Shown here: in pieces, positions 1 through 6,669 of the stretch
How the letters are laid out: the number at the start of each line of letters is the position of its first letter
How positions within the stretch are numbered: the stretch's first letter is position 1
Source of the DNA: Methanosarcinaceae archaeon
GTDB taxonomy: Archaea > Halobacteriota > Methanosarcinia > Methanosarcinales > Methanosarcinaceae
Direction of reading: 5' to 3'
Length of the DNA: 7,782 nucleotides
NCBI GenBank assembly: GCA_030596385.1
Contig: JAUVKD010000028.1
Location: 1 to 7,782 of the forward strand
Made by a program: the position numbers and the translations under genes
Notes under the pieces: model-generated
Databases searched by the model: none
Seen by the model: the letters and a program-made list of their open reading frames with translations, nothing else
Told to the model about the DNA's origin: nothing

Positions 1-503
1 CCAACAAAAGAGCTATATTCAGATGGCTTATAAATAATAGTATTTCCGCTTAAAAGAGCTGGTACAATTGTCCAAAAAGAAAGACAACATGGAAAATTCC
101 AGGGAGTAATTAAACCAATTACCCCGTATGGTGTATAATCAACAAAGGCTTTTGTGTCTTTTAAGTCATATTTGTTAATTTTGATATCAAGTTTATGCAA
201 TGATTTTATCTGATTCGTGTAGTATGTTATACTATTTATTGCATCATTAACCTCCCATTGTGCACTGGCTTCTGGTTTTCCTACCTCTTCGCATATCATA
301 TCTGCCAATTTGGTTTTGTTCTTTTCAAGATTTTCAGATATTTTTTTAAAATAAAGAATACGCTCCTCAATGGATGTATTCCTCCATGAGGCAAATGCTT
401 TTTTTGCGTTTTCAATTTTTTCATCTACTTCTGAAATCATTGATTCCTGATTCACTCCGATAATCTGTTCTGTCCATGGATTAATAGAAATAATTTGAGT
501 CAT
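1..503 (-). CDS. Aldehyde dehydrogenase, NAD(P)-dependent superfamily (N-terminal part, runs off left edge)
   Basis: This is the first 167 codons of an aldehyde dehydrogenase, read from ATG at 503 down to the window edge. The family oxidises aldehydes to acids with NAD(P)+ in the cytoplasm. The translation starts MTQIISINPWTEQ, the usual 'INP.T' opening, followed by a helical stretch with the familiar 'A..AF..WR....ERI' pattern (residues about 33-50). The cofactor-binding region follows: 'PYGVIGLITPWNFP' at residues 125-138 contains the PWNFP motif, and 'SGNTIIYKPSE' at 152-162 contains the lysine of the KPSE motif. The catalytic cysteine and glutamate lie outside the window. The short N-terminus resembles succinate-semialdehyde dehydrogenase-type members, but substrate cannot be assigned; a CofA-like lactaldehyde dehydrogenase is a possible alternative. 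Upstream is a TATA-like element so close that the message may be leaderless, and no GGTGA-type site is seen. The family call is firm. Confidence 0.93.
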   Translation of the reverse strand, partial: MTQIISINPWTEQIIGVNQESMISEVDEKIENAKKAFASWRNTSIEERILYFKKISENLEKNKTKLADMICEEVGKPEASAQWEVNDAINSITYYTNQIKSLHKLDIKINKYDLKDTKAFVDYTPYGVIGLITPWNFPCCLSFWTIVPALLSGNTIIYKPSEYSSFV

Positions 504-523
504 ACGTTTATAATTTAATTTTT

Positions 524-533
524 TCTATATACG
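524..533 (-). promoter_or_regulatory. Candidate TATA box for the aldehyde dehydrogenase gene
   Basis: Read on the minus strand this is GTATATAGAA, centred about 25 bases upstream of the ATG at 503. Archaeal transcription usually starts about 25 bases after the TATA centre, so initiation would fall at or next to the start codon. This agrees with the absence of any Shine-Dalgarno-like sequence. The region is AT-rich, so a chance match is possible. Confidence 0.4.
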
Positions 534-585
534 TCTTGTGCAATAGAAAATCTTTTAGAACTATGATTTGAATCAGAAATCCCAA

Positions 586-619
586 ATCCGTGCATATCCG
601 TCGAATCCGTGGCATCCGT
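586..619 (+). repeat. Four ATCCGT units at 9-10 base spacing
   Basis: ATCCGT occurs at 586-591, 596-601, 605-610 and 614-619, so the units start 10, 9 and 9 bases apart. On the other strand the unit is ACGGAT. I recall similar ACGGAT-rich short repeats in intergenic DNA of many environmental bacteria and archaea, but cannot verify a family here. The role is unknown. Confidence 0.6.
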
Positions 620-780
620 ATTCCTTCCTCCTTGATAAATACCATTTCATATACCCCATGCCCATCATAACAGACACTTAACACGACAGTAAAGGAGATT
701 TCAATCTGACTGCCACCATAATTGGAATCAATTAATGCAAGATATAGAAAGACCGAAGGTTTAAGACTTCCATATCCTTT

Positions 781-806
781 CATCATCGAGCCGCCCCGAG
801 ATGATG
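781..806. repeat. Short inverted repeat (7-base arms)
   Basis: CATCATC at 781-787 is the exact reverse complement of GATGATG at 800-806, with a GC-rich 12-base loop between them. It stands out as a GC-rich patch in AT-rich surroundings. No T-run follows on either strand, so it is not an obvious terminator, and chance is a fair explanation. Confidence 0.3.
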
Positions 807-866
807 GATTTTGCGGATCTGTTAAATGCAACATACAATCCTGGTTGCAGTAAGATCACGATTTGA

Positions 867-1051
867 TTCCTGACCCCTGCCAGGATCAAATACAATGGAA
901 AATTCATCGATGACCTGAGTTTTTCCGTTCCTGAGAGTTGGGGAATATTTACATATGAACAAAGGAACTATTCACGGACTGGGGAAATATAAGATTGTGG
1001 GGAATGGAATTTGAGAACAACCTGGGAGCAGTGAAAGGGAATATTTTTTAG
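867..1051 (+). pseudogene. Possible decayed coding remnant of unknown family
   Basis: Two adjoining frames give protein-like text with no start codon that fits. The first (867-992) contains KYNGKFIDDLSFSVPESWGI and ends at TAA 990-992. A second frame, open from 959 and closed by TAG at 1049-1051, contains LWGMEFENNLGAVKGNIF. Joined by one frameshift in the overlap (959-989) they would form the end of a protein. I recognise no family. The opposite strand of the same segment also has a plausible open stretch, containing 'TQVIDEFSIVFDP', so the coding strand is uncertain and the evidence is only compositional. Confidence 0.25.
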
Positions 1052-1313
1052 GATGTAATGTTATCTGGTTGCCGGATTTATGGAGTGGTCAATTTGTTAT
1101 CACATGGAATTTTATAACACAGTGCAGAAAAATAGGAGCAGCTAAATATATAGGGTAGCAATGCTTATTTTTAGATATATATGTTTTATATTGCTTATTT
1201 TTCATAATAACTCCTGAATTTTGGATATTTTGATATAGTCTTATTCAATTAAATTTAAGATAATAGCGATATAAATAATACTTTATTTATTATTCGTAGT
1301 CACCAAATGGCAG

Positions 1314-1472
1314 ATGCAGGTGAGTGGTGAAAAAGTTGAGGGGTATATCGCAGAGATATCAAGGATAAAAATGGAGTTAAAATTAGAAAGAGTACATATT
1401 TGCAATTTTAGTATTTTGTGTGTTTGGACCGTTAACGGTGTTATACGGGTGAATATCGCAAACTATATGTAG
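1314..1472 (+). CDS. Small open frame, 52 codons, hypothetical
   Basis: ATG at 1314 opens a 52-residue frame ending at TAG 1470-1472. The first 25 residues (MQVSGEKVEGYIAEISRIK...) are charged and amphipathic and read like protein. The second half (CNFSILCVWTVNGVI) is hydrophobic and could be a short membrane segment, or noise. TATAAATA at 1271-1278 lies about 40 bases upstream and could serve as a promoter. There is no Shine-Dalgarno sequence and no family match, and its position just before the CRISPR repeats makes it equally likely to be part of leader DNA. Weakly supported. Confidence 0.15.
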   Translation: MQVSGEKVEGYIAEISRIKMELKLERVHICNFSILCVWTVNGVIRVNIANYM

Positions 1473-1577
1473 TAACAAATTATATGTGATGTAAAAGGTG
1501 TTAATTTGCCTTACATTGGGAAGTTAATGCCAAATACATCCTATTCGATATTGCAAAAAGCGGTGAAATCGGGTGGG

Positions 1578-1729
1578 GTGTAAATATAGTGCCCCGTTTA
1601 TAGGGGATTGAAACTTCCAATACAATATGTTACTACAAGACACAATAACAAGAGTGTAAATATAGTGCCCCGTTTATAGGGGATTGAAACAGATCTACTA
1701 CAGTGCCCCCTTTATATGGAAAGGGAAAC
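1578..1729 (+). CRISPR. Minimal CRISPR array: two 37-base repeats, one 39-base spacer, one degenerate third repeat
   Basis: Two identical 37-base repeats lie at 1578-1614 and 1654-1690, separated by a 39-base spacer (1615-1653). Each repeat begins GTGTAAATATAG, contains a CCCC/GGGG hairpin with a 7-base loop (1592-1606 in the first copy) and ends GATTGAAAC. The ATTGAAAC ending is typical of the 3' side of many archaeal and bacterial repeats, so transcription is expected on the plus strand with the leader to the left, where the AT-rich block lies. A degenerate copy follows with no spacer. No cas gene is in the window, so any interference would need Cas proteins encoded elsewhere. The type cannot be assigned from the repeat alone. 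Confidence 0.85.
1702..1729 (+). repeat. Degenerate CRISPR repeat 3' part abutting repeat 2
   Basis: This 28-base segment starts AGTGCCCC, keeps TTTATA, and ends GGGAAAC. It matches the last 27 bases of the CRISPR repeat apart from several substitutions and one extra base. The changes break the CCCC/GGGG stem. Only 11 bases separate it from repeat 2, about the room needed for the unrecognisable first part of a repeat, so there is no spacer between the two. It marks the trailer end of the array. Confidence 0.65.
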
Positions 1730-1942
1730 CAATCAGATGCAAAAAACTATGCGACTGTGTAATAGCACGGCACATTCCCACACCCTGAACACAAAATACA
1801 AAACCGTCTTCAAGCGGTGTCGTGTTTGTATATCTGGGAATTGTATGGTTATATTCTATGGCGTCAATCTGGCATCTTTTTTTCTTACATCCAAATTACT
1901 CATAAATTCCCTTGTTTTGAGTTATTTTAGCATAAATCTATA

Positions 1943-2068
1943 GTGCAATATCCCAGTACAACATTACACAATATTTTTGTTGCACTTGTTGAGGATGAGT
2001 TTAATGACGTGAACGATGCGGATATTAGTATACAACTGAAGAATATTATAGATACAGTATCAGACTGA
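1943..2068 (+). pseudogene. Possible C-terminal gene remnant, unknown family
   Basis: The frame ending at TGA 2066-2068 reads FVALVEDEFNDVNDADISI and then QLKNIIDTVSD from about 1976 onward. It is acidic and amphipathic, like the tail of a soluble protein. The frame is closed by TAG at 1928-1930, and the only upstream start-like codon is GTG at 1943, with no ribosome binding site. The first dozen residues look less protein-like. I take it as a leftover tail of a deleted gene, or as chance. It does not join the U32 frame that starts at 2140. Confidence 0.25.
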
Positions 2069-2102
2069 CGCCATATGTGGACAACTGCAAAAATGAACAT
2101 AC

Positions 2103-2118
2103 ATATATATATATATAA
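2103..2118 (+). promoter_or_regulatory. (AT)n tract, likely TATA box of the U32 gene
   Basis: A run of seven AT units plus TAA (ATATATATATATATAA) has its downstream half centred about 26 bases before the ATG at 2140. That is the distance expected between an archaeal TATA box and the transcription start, so the message would begin at or near the start codon. No GGTGA-like sequence lies between the tract and the ATG, which fits a leaderless transcript. The tract is also a microsatellite-like repeat that could vary in length. Confidence 0.5.
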
Positions 2119-2139
2119 TACAAGGCACTGCACAAGAAT

Positions 2140-4599
2140 ATGAGCATAAAACCCGAATTACTTGCTCCTGCCGGAAATACGGAATCCCTGATAGCAGCCG
2201 TGGAAAACGGTGCAGATGCAGTATATTTTGGAGCGGATATACTCAGTGCCAGACAATTTGCCGGAAATTTTACACTTAACGGCATTATGGATGCCATTGA
2301 TTATGCACATCTAAATGGGGTGAAAGCATACGTAACGGTAAATACCCTGGTAAAAGATCGAGAAATGGAAAATGCTGTTAATCTCCTGTATCACCTGGAT
2401 GAGTACGGTGCCGATGCTGTGATCGTGCAGGATATCGGATTGCTTCCAAAGATAAATGAACTTTCAATTAAACTTCCTGTTCATGCCAGTACCCAGATGA
2501 CGATACACAACAGTGATGGTGTGAAATTTTTCAATGAGTTGGGTGTTAAAAGGGTAGTTCTTGCAAGAGAAATATCACTTGACGAGATCATTGAGATTAA
2601 ACATAATCCCGAAATCAACATTGAAATTGAAACTTTCATACACGGTGCATTGTGTATAGCTTATTCAGGGCAATGCCTCTTTAGTAGTATTATCGGGGGG
2701 AGAAGCGGAAACAGGGGGTACTGTGCCCAGCCCTGCCGGAAAAAATACAAACTGTGTGCCAACGGACACACAGTCAAAACGAATGGAGATTACCTGTTAA
2801 GTCCAAAAGATCTGAACACAACCGGTATACTTCCACAATTAATTGATGCCAGTATTGATTCTTTTAAAATCGAAGGTCGCATGAAACGACCTGAATATGT
2901 TGCAGGTGTTGTCCGGATATATCGCCGCCTGATAGACAGGTATATAGAAGAACCTTCTAAATACTACGTTACAAAAGATGAATCAATGCTCCTTGCACAA
3001 TTATTTAACCGCGGTTTCACGTCATCGTATTTTTTTGGAAAGCCTCGCAACGATCTGATGAGCCGCAAGCGACCATATAACCGGGGAATACCTATCGGGG
3101 TTGTTGTCGGATATGATCGAAAATTGAGGTTCATGCGTGTATATCTTACAGGTGAACTCAACACAGGAGACGGTATCGGCATTGAAGGTGCAGTTGAAAC
3201 CGGAGAGATCGTCTACCGCATGTATGAAGATAACAGGATAATAAACCACGCTGGTGCAGGTATGACTATCAATATTCCGTTTGAGACAAATGTACATAAA
3301 GGCAGTAGCGTGTACAAAACACTGGACAAAGCACTGATGGAATCACTTAAAAAAACATTCACATCCCCTGTTCCTATAAAAAAAGTTTTGGTTACCATCA
3401 CAGCAAAAGCTGTAAAGGGTGAACCATTTGAGTTTATAATAAAGGATACCGATCTTAACACGGTGCGGCTTGAGTCGGAATATGTGGTTGAACGGGCGAC
3501 CAAAAACCCTACAACAATATCTCAGATCAAACAGCAGTTGGTGAAACTCGGTAACACTGTTTTTGATGTATTTTCCATTGATGTGGAACTTGAAGATGAT
3601 ATATTTGTCCCTGTCAGTCTGCTAAATAACATTCGAAAGGACGCCATATCCCGTTTGAATGAAATCAGGATTGCAAAATGGAGACGTAGTTCTAATGCAG
3701 GATATACTACTATGTTATCATTTCCGGAAACGGAAGAAAAATCAACCGAAAAACCTGTACTTACTGTGAGTGTGGATTCGTTGGAGGGTATGCACAATGC
3801 GATTTTTGGTGGTGCAGATGTGATATATTTTGATAACACATGCCGGCTACTTGAAGGTGAAACGCATCTAAAAGATGCAACAAAGCATGTGCAAGAGGCA
3901 GGACGGCAAATATATTTTGATACGCCACGGATTGTCAGTGATAGCAAAATGGATATGATCGAAGAAATATTCCATATGGCAGGAACGCTTGGTGCGGATG
4001 GGGTTGTAGTGTCAAATGCGGGTACATTCAAGCGTGCAAAGAAGATGGGGCTTGAAGTAATATTGGATAGTCCTTTTAACGTGTTCAACCAGAGTTCATT
4101 CGATTTTTGGAATGAACAGGGCGCACGAATGATAGTACTCTCACCGGAATTGACACTTGATGAGATAGGACAGATCGCTCCACTGGGTGCAACCGAATGT
4201 ATCGTGCACGGACGGCTGGAACTCATGGAAATGGAACACTGTATAGTTGGTGGTATGTATGAAGGTGCCTGTCCTGCGCCGTGTAAGGATAACAAATTTG
4301 AACTTATGGATGAAAAAAAGTATGTATTCCCTCTTAAGATGGATGTTGATTGCAGGATGCATGTTTTAAATTCAAAAATGCTCTGCATGCTTGAAAATGT
4401 TCCAAAGATCGTTGAAACCGGTGTTTCAAGTATCAGGATCGATGCAAAGGCAATTGATTGTAAAAATGTTGAAACGGTTGTACAATCATACAGGGATGCG
4501 ATTGACAGGTGTTTTGGTGCTTGTAAAAAAAACATTGTTACATGCAAAGACCTGACCCGGGAATACACAAAAGGTCATTATTTCAGGGGCGTCCAATGA
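2140..4599 (+). CDS. Peptidase U32 family protein with two U32-like domains (possible RlhA/TrhP/UbiU-type hydroxylase)
   Basis: An 819-residue cytoplasmic protein without signal peptide or membrane segment. Residues 5-265 form the main U32 domain, opening with PELLAPAGN and carrying the family signature at 164-183 (E-x-F-x2-GALC-x6-C), with cysteines C172, C179, C195 and C199. Residues about 285-515 fit the middle DUF3656-type region. Residues about 540-790 look like a second U32 barrel ('VSVDSLEGMHNAIFGGADVI', 'CIVHGRLELM') with C701, C711, C715 and C738. U32 proteins were once called collagenases. Characterised members (RlhA on 23S rRNA, TrhP on tRNA, UbiU-UbiV in quinone synthesis) instead support O2-independent hydroxylation, with an Fe-S cluster shown for UbiU-UbiV. 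The substrate here is unknown. The start is supported by PELLAPAGN beginning four residues after Met and by the TATA spacing. It is transcribed alone, convergent with the marker-14 operon. Confidence 0.93.
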   Translation: MSIKPELLAPAGNTESLIAAVENGADAVYFGADILSARQFAGNFTLNGIMDAIDYAHLNGVKAYVTVNTLVKDREMENAVNLLYHLDEYGADAVIVQDIGLLPKINELSIKLPVHASTQMTIHNSDGVKFFNELGVKRVVLAREISLDEIIEIKHNPEINIEIETFIHGALCIAYSGQCLFSSIIGGRSGNRGYCAQPCRKKYKLCANGHTVKTNGDYLLSPKDLNTTGILPQLIDASIDSFKIEGRMKRPEYVAGVVRIYRRLIDRYIEEPSKYYVTKDESMLLAQLFNRGFTSSYFFGKPRNDLMSRKRPYNRGIPIGVVVGYDRKLRFMRVYLTGELNTGDGIGIEGAVETGEIVYRMYEDNRIINHAGAGMTINIPFETNVHKGSSVYKTLDKALMESLKKTFTSPVPIKKVLVTITAKAVKGEPFEFIIKDTDLNTVRLESEYVVERATKNPTTISQIKQQLVKLGNTVFDVFSIDVELEDDIFVPVSLLNNIRKDAISRLNEIRIAKWRRSSNAGYTTMLSFPETEEKSTEKPVLTVSVDSLEGMHNAIFGGADVIYFDNTCRLLEGETHLKDATKHVQEAGRQIYFDTPRIVSDSKMDMIEEIFHMAGTLGADGVVVSNAGTFKRAKKMGLEVILDSPFNVFNQSSFDFWNEQGARMIVLSPELTLDEIGQIAPLGATECIVHGRLELMEMEHCIVGGMYEGACPAPCKDNKFELMDEKKYVFPLKMDVDCRMHVLNSKMLCMLENVPKIVETGVSSIRIDAKAIDCKNVETVVQSYRDAIDRCFGACKKNIVTCKDLTREYTKGHYFRGVQ

Positions 4600-4600
4600 A

Positions 4601-4612
4601 TATCTTCTTTTT
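4601..4612 (+). terminator. Pyrimidine/T-rich tract after the U32 gene
   Basis: TATCTTCTTTTT starts two bases past the TGA at 4597-4599. Archaeal RNA polymerase commonly stops at T-rich stretches without a hairpin, so this is the best candidate for ending the U32 message before the convergent operon. No strong hairpin is present in the gap to 4827. Confidence 0.3.
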
Positions 4613-4827
4613 CGGTTCCGTATGGCTGCAGGTGGCAGATGTTTTCTATGACACTGTCCCATTTTCAATTTATATTTTAAACATAGATTAGCCAGTGGTA
4701 TTTTGACAGATATGCTTCCTTTTTCAAGTGCTCAACAGGTCAACACACAGTTTACAATTGTGGTGATTTAGCTTCAAAGATCATAGCGCATAATGTGGCA
4801 AAATCATGCATTCTAATACATATACCA

Positions 4828-6255
4828 TCATGACCCCTGCAACTTAATCCTCTGTCCAAGAATACATTTTCCGCCGGAATGACCGCCAAGTGGGTTTTGT
4901 GTTGTGCCGAGTGAGTTCATACAGCGTGCCATTACTGCGGCACCTCTTGCAAGCCCGTCATCTACGAAAACAACACGCTCATCTATCTTGTGATTAATAT
5001 TGAGCTCCTCTAGATATTTTAATGCAAGTTTAGGCTTGTTGCCGCTAATACCTGCTCTTCCGGTAATGCCTATAGATGTATTTTCAAACACAAGTCCCGC
5101 ATCCTGTGCAACCTTGACAAGACGGTAGATAACCTTTGCCATTACCTCATCGATCACTGCAAACAAAATCTTAAGCCCGTGTTTCTTGTATATCTCGCTG
5201 CCCAGTTCAGATAACTTGTCCATGTTAGAGCCGTTCACACCTACATCACAGCCAACAAGAACAACTCCTAACTCATCAGCAGCTTTCGGATTTACAGGCA
5301 CGCTTCCATATCGCGTGCTGTTTTGTGGAACTTTTTCAATAATAATGTAATCAAGAATTTTTTCAGCATATTCACGAATTATCTTTCCTTTTAGTTTAAG
5401 CGTAAACATATCAGTTGTTTTCTCATCAAAAACGTCAAGGGCTGTTCCGAGAATCAGATCTACTGTTTGTGTGCCTCTAATTATAGCATCCGGTATGGCA
5501 CCTGCAAAACCACAGAAATTACCGATGGTTTTTGCATAGGGTATATCATCATTGGTAATACGTCCATCAAGTGTGGTTCCGAAATCCATGGAAAGGCATG
5601 GGTACCTGAAATCAACATCAGCCCATTTAGCTCCTTCTTTAATACCGGCTGTTGCAAGTTCGCCTTCCATCTCATTTGCGACGATCTCAACACCTGTAGC
5701 ACCAATTGGGGGAATTACACTTGCTACGGCACCATCGAATACAACCTGTTCAAGTTTGCTGAATTTCCGAAATTTTTCAGGGATATTTTCAATAGACATT
5801 GGAGGTGTCATGTTCTTTGGCGGGACTCCTGCTATAAGACAACCGTCAGCCAGCGCTTTAATGAACTCGCCAACCTCTTCGGGTGCGCTAAAACCTGCAA
5901 CTACGCCGGTTGAGCGTACAACAAAATTCAGATCGGTTTTAATATCAAGATTTGCCTTTTTCACAGCTTCAATAAGGGTATCTCGTACAAGTTCAGAAAC
6001 AGATTCAAGCGTCAGTTCTATACCATTTAAAGTCTTTCCAAAAACAACCTCATCTGGTAAAGGATTGCGCACATCCCTTGTCATCTTCACAACTTTAGTT
6101 ACATGTCCTGTTTTTCCATCTTCCATATTTGTAGCTGTTAATATGCATTTGGTAGTAGTATTTCCTACTTCCACAGATGCAACAATAAAGTATGGTTTTG
6201 TTTTAAGATCAAGAAGTCGTATTGTTGGACTGTCTGCAATTCTTGGTTTTGACAT
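4828..6255 (-). CDS. Methanogenesis marker protein 14
   Basis: A 475-residue soluble protein that I recognise as methanogenesis marker 14, a family restricted as far as I know to methanogens and close relatives; its reaction is not established. 'VASVEVGNTTTKCIL' (residues 25-39) resembles the phosphate-1 loop of ASKHA-fold ATPases such as BcrA/HgdC- and MutL-type activators (D-x-G-S-T-T-T-K). 'MDFGTTLDGR' (223-232) resembles phosphate-2, and 'GITGRAGISG' (396-405) could be the adenosine loop. The C-terminus has the glycine-rich 'GGHSGGKCILGQRIKL' (457-472). Seven cysteines are present. An ATP-driven activator or chaperone for a methanogenic enzyme is an inference from the fold-like motifs. 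It is the second gene after thioredoxin, 16 bases downstream, with its own strong ribosome binding site. The start is set by that site. The gene appears complete. Confidence 0.93.
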   Translation of the reverse strand: MSKPRIADSPTIRLLDLKTKPYFIVASVEVGNTTTKCILTATNMEDGKTGHVTKVVKMTRDVRNPLPDEVVFGKTLNGIELTLESVSELVRDTLIEAVKKANLDIKTDLNFVVRSTGVVAGFSAPEEVGEFIKALADGCLIAGVPPKNMTPPMSIENIPEKFRKFSKLEQVVFDGAVASVIPPIGATGVEIVANEMEGELATAGIKEGAKWADVDFRYPCLSMDFGTTLDGRITNDDIPYAKTIGNFCGFAGAIPDAIIRGTQTVDLILGTALDVFDEKTTDMFTLKLKGKIIREYAEKILDYIIIEKVPQNSTRYGSVPVNPKAADELGVVLVGCDVGVNGSNMDKLSELGSEIYKKHGLKILFAVIDEVMAKVIYRLVKVAQDAGLVFENTSIGITGRAGISGNKPKLALKYLEELNINHKIDERVVFVDDGLARGAAVMARCMNSLGTTQNPLGGHSGGKCILGQRIKLQGS

Positions 6256-6260
6256 TTAAT

Positions 6261-6268
6261 TCACTTCC
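6261..6268 (-). promoter_or_regulatory. Ribosome binding site of the marker-14 gene
   Basis: On the minus strand this reads GGAAGTGA, one mismatch from GGAGGTGA, ending five bases before ATG 6255. It lies within the 16-base gap after the thioredoxin stop, so marker 14 can be translated independently on the shared message. This site fixes the start codon. Confidence 0.65.
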
Positions 6269-6271
6269 ACC

Positions 6272-6664
6272 TTACATAAGGGTCTGTAGTTGTTGTATTA
6301 TGTGCTGCTTTGGAACTGCACCGATTATCTGGCCTGCAAACATCCCGTCTTTAAACACAAGCATCGCAGGAATGCTTGATATTCTGAATTTCATTGTAGT
6401 TGTACGATTGTTATCAGTATCGAGTTTTCCGAATACGACCTTTCCCCTGTATTCAATAGCAAGTTCATCAATTGTTGATGCAAGCATACGGCATGGTCCG
6501 CACCACTCTGCCCAGCAGTCCACTACAACCAATGGATATTTCGATATAAATTGATCGAAATCTGCATCCGTAACAGTTATAGGTTTGTCCGGATAAGACT
6601 TAAGTTCCTTTATTTTAATTATTTGATCCATCTTCTTTTTTCTGATTGCTTCCAATTCGTCCAT
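6272..6664 (-). CDS. Thioredoxin with short charged N-terminal extension
   Basis: A 130-residue thioredoxin, a cytoplasmic thiol-disulfide oxidoreductase. The active site WCGPC is at residues 54-58 in 'VVVDCWAEWCGPCRM'. The 'FGKLDTDNN' strand follows, then the cis-proline in 'ISSIPAMLVFKDG' (P99) and the C-terminal 'GQIIGAVPKQ' helix start. About 27 charged residues (MDELEAIRKKKMDQIIKIKE...) precede the fold; I recall similar extensions in methanogen thioredoxins. A further in-frame GTG sits at 6673, giving 133 residues, but it lies inside the AAAGGTGA ribosome binding site, so ATG 6664 is the likely start. An extra cysteine, C50, lies five residues before the first active-site cysteine, C55. 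It leads an operon with marker 14, which suggests redox control of, or electron supply to, a shared target. Reduction by a thioredoxin reductase encoded elsewhere is assumed. Confidence 0.95.
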   Translation of the reverse strand: MDELEAIRKKKMDQIIKIKELKSYPDKPITVTDADFDQFISKYPLVVVDCWAEWCGPCRMLASTIDELAIEYRGKVVFGKLDTDNNRTTTMKFRISSIPAMLVFKDGMFAGQIIGAVPKQHIIQQLQTLM

Positions 6665-6669
6665 TGAAC

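Larger units (their letters stand above)
504..2139. other. Long stretch without a convincing intact gene
   Basis: About 1.6 kb between the divergent aldehyde dehydrogenase and U32 genes contains no open frame that I recognise as an intact protein. It holds, in order: the ATCCGT repeat cluster (586-619), a small inverted repeat (781-806), frame-broken protein-like segments (867-1051), an AT-rich block (about 1140-1300), a 52-codon open frame (1314-1472), a minimal CRISPR array (1578-1729) and a possible gene tail (1943-2068). Longer open frames at 508-834 (minus) and 1716-1943 (plus) have unconvincing translations and overlap repeats. I read the stretch as eroded accessory DNA. I saw no tRNA, no rRNA and no transposase. 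Confidence 0.6.

Noticed and set aside
508..834. 108-codon minus-strand open frame ending just before the aldehyde dehydrogenase start
   Set aside because: It runs through the ATCCGT repeats (giving MPRIRRICTDLGF) and the inverted repeat, has no ribosome binding site and resembles no family known to me. A decayed gene is possible but not supported.
1468..1637. TGTAGTAACA at 1468-1477 is the reverse complement of TGTTACTACA in the CRISPR spacer (1628-1637)
   Set aside because: A 10-base match in AT-rich DNA of this length is plausible by chance, and it is too short to be a protospacer.
1716..1943. 75-codon plus-strand open frame
   Set aside because: Its ATG is inside the degenerate CRISPR repeat and the translation is unlike a folded protein.
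3522..4568. 348-codon open frame on the minus strand
   Set aside because: It lies wholly inside the U32 gene in antisense. The translation is rich in Ser, Thr, Ile and Cys with no recognisable motif, as expected for a shadow of a real gene.
4596..4691. 31-codon open frame whose ATG overlaps the U32 stop (ATGA)
   Set aside because: The overlap suggests coupling, but the peptide (MNIFFFGSVWLQVADVF...) is short and resembles nothing known, and it starts in the T-rich tract likely to end the transcript.
4743..4763. Imperfect palindrome CACAGTT/AATTGTG in the convergent gap, considered as a bidirectional terminator
   Set aside because: The arms are only 6 of 7 matched, AT-rich, and no T-run follows on either side.
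5552..6259. 235-codon open frame on the plus strand, with smaller ones at 5467-5913 and 6222-6554
   Set aside because: They are antisense to marker 14 and thioredoxin, whose families are clear. No domain is visible in them.
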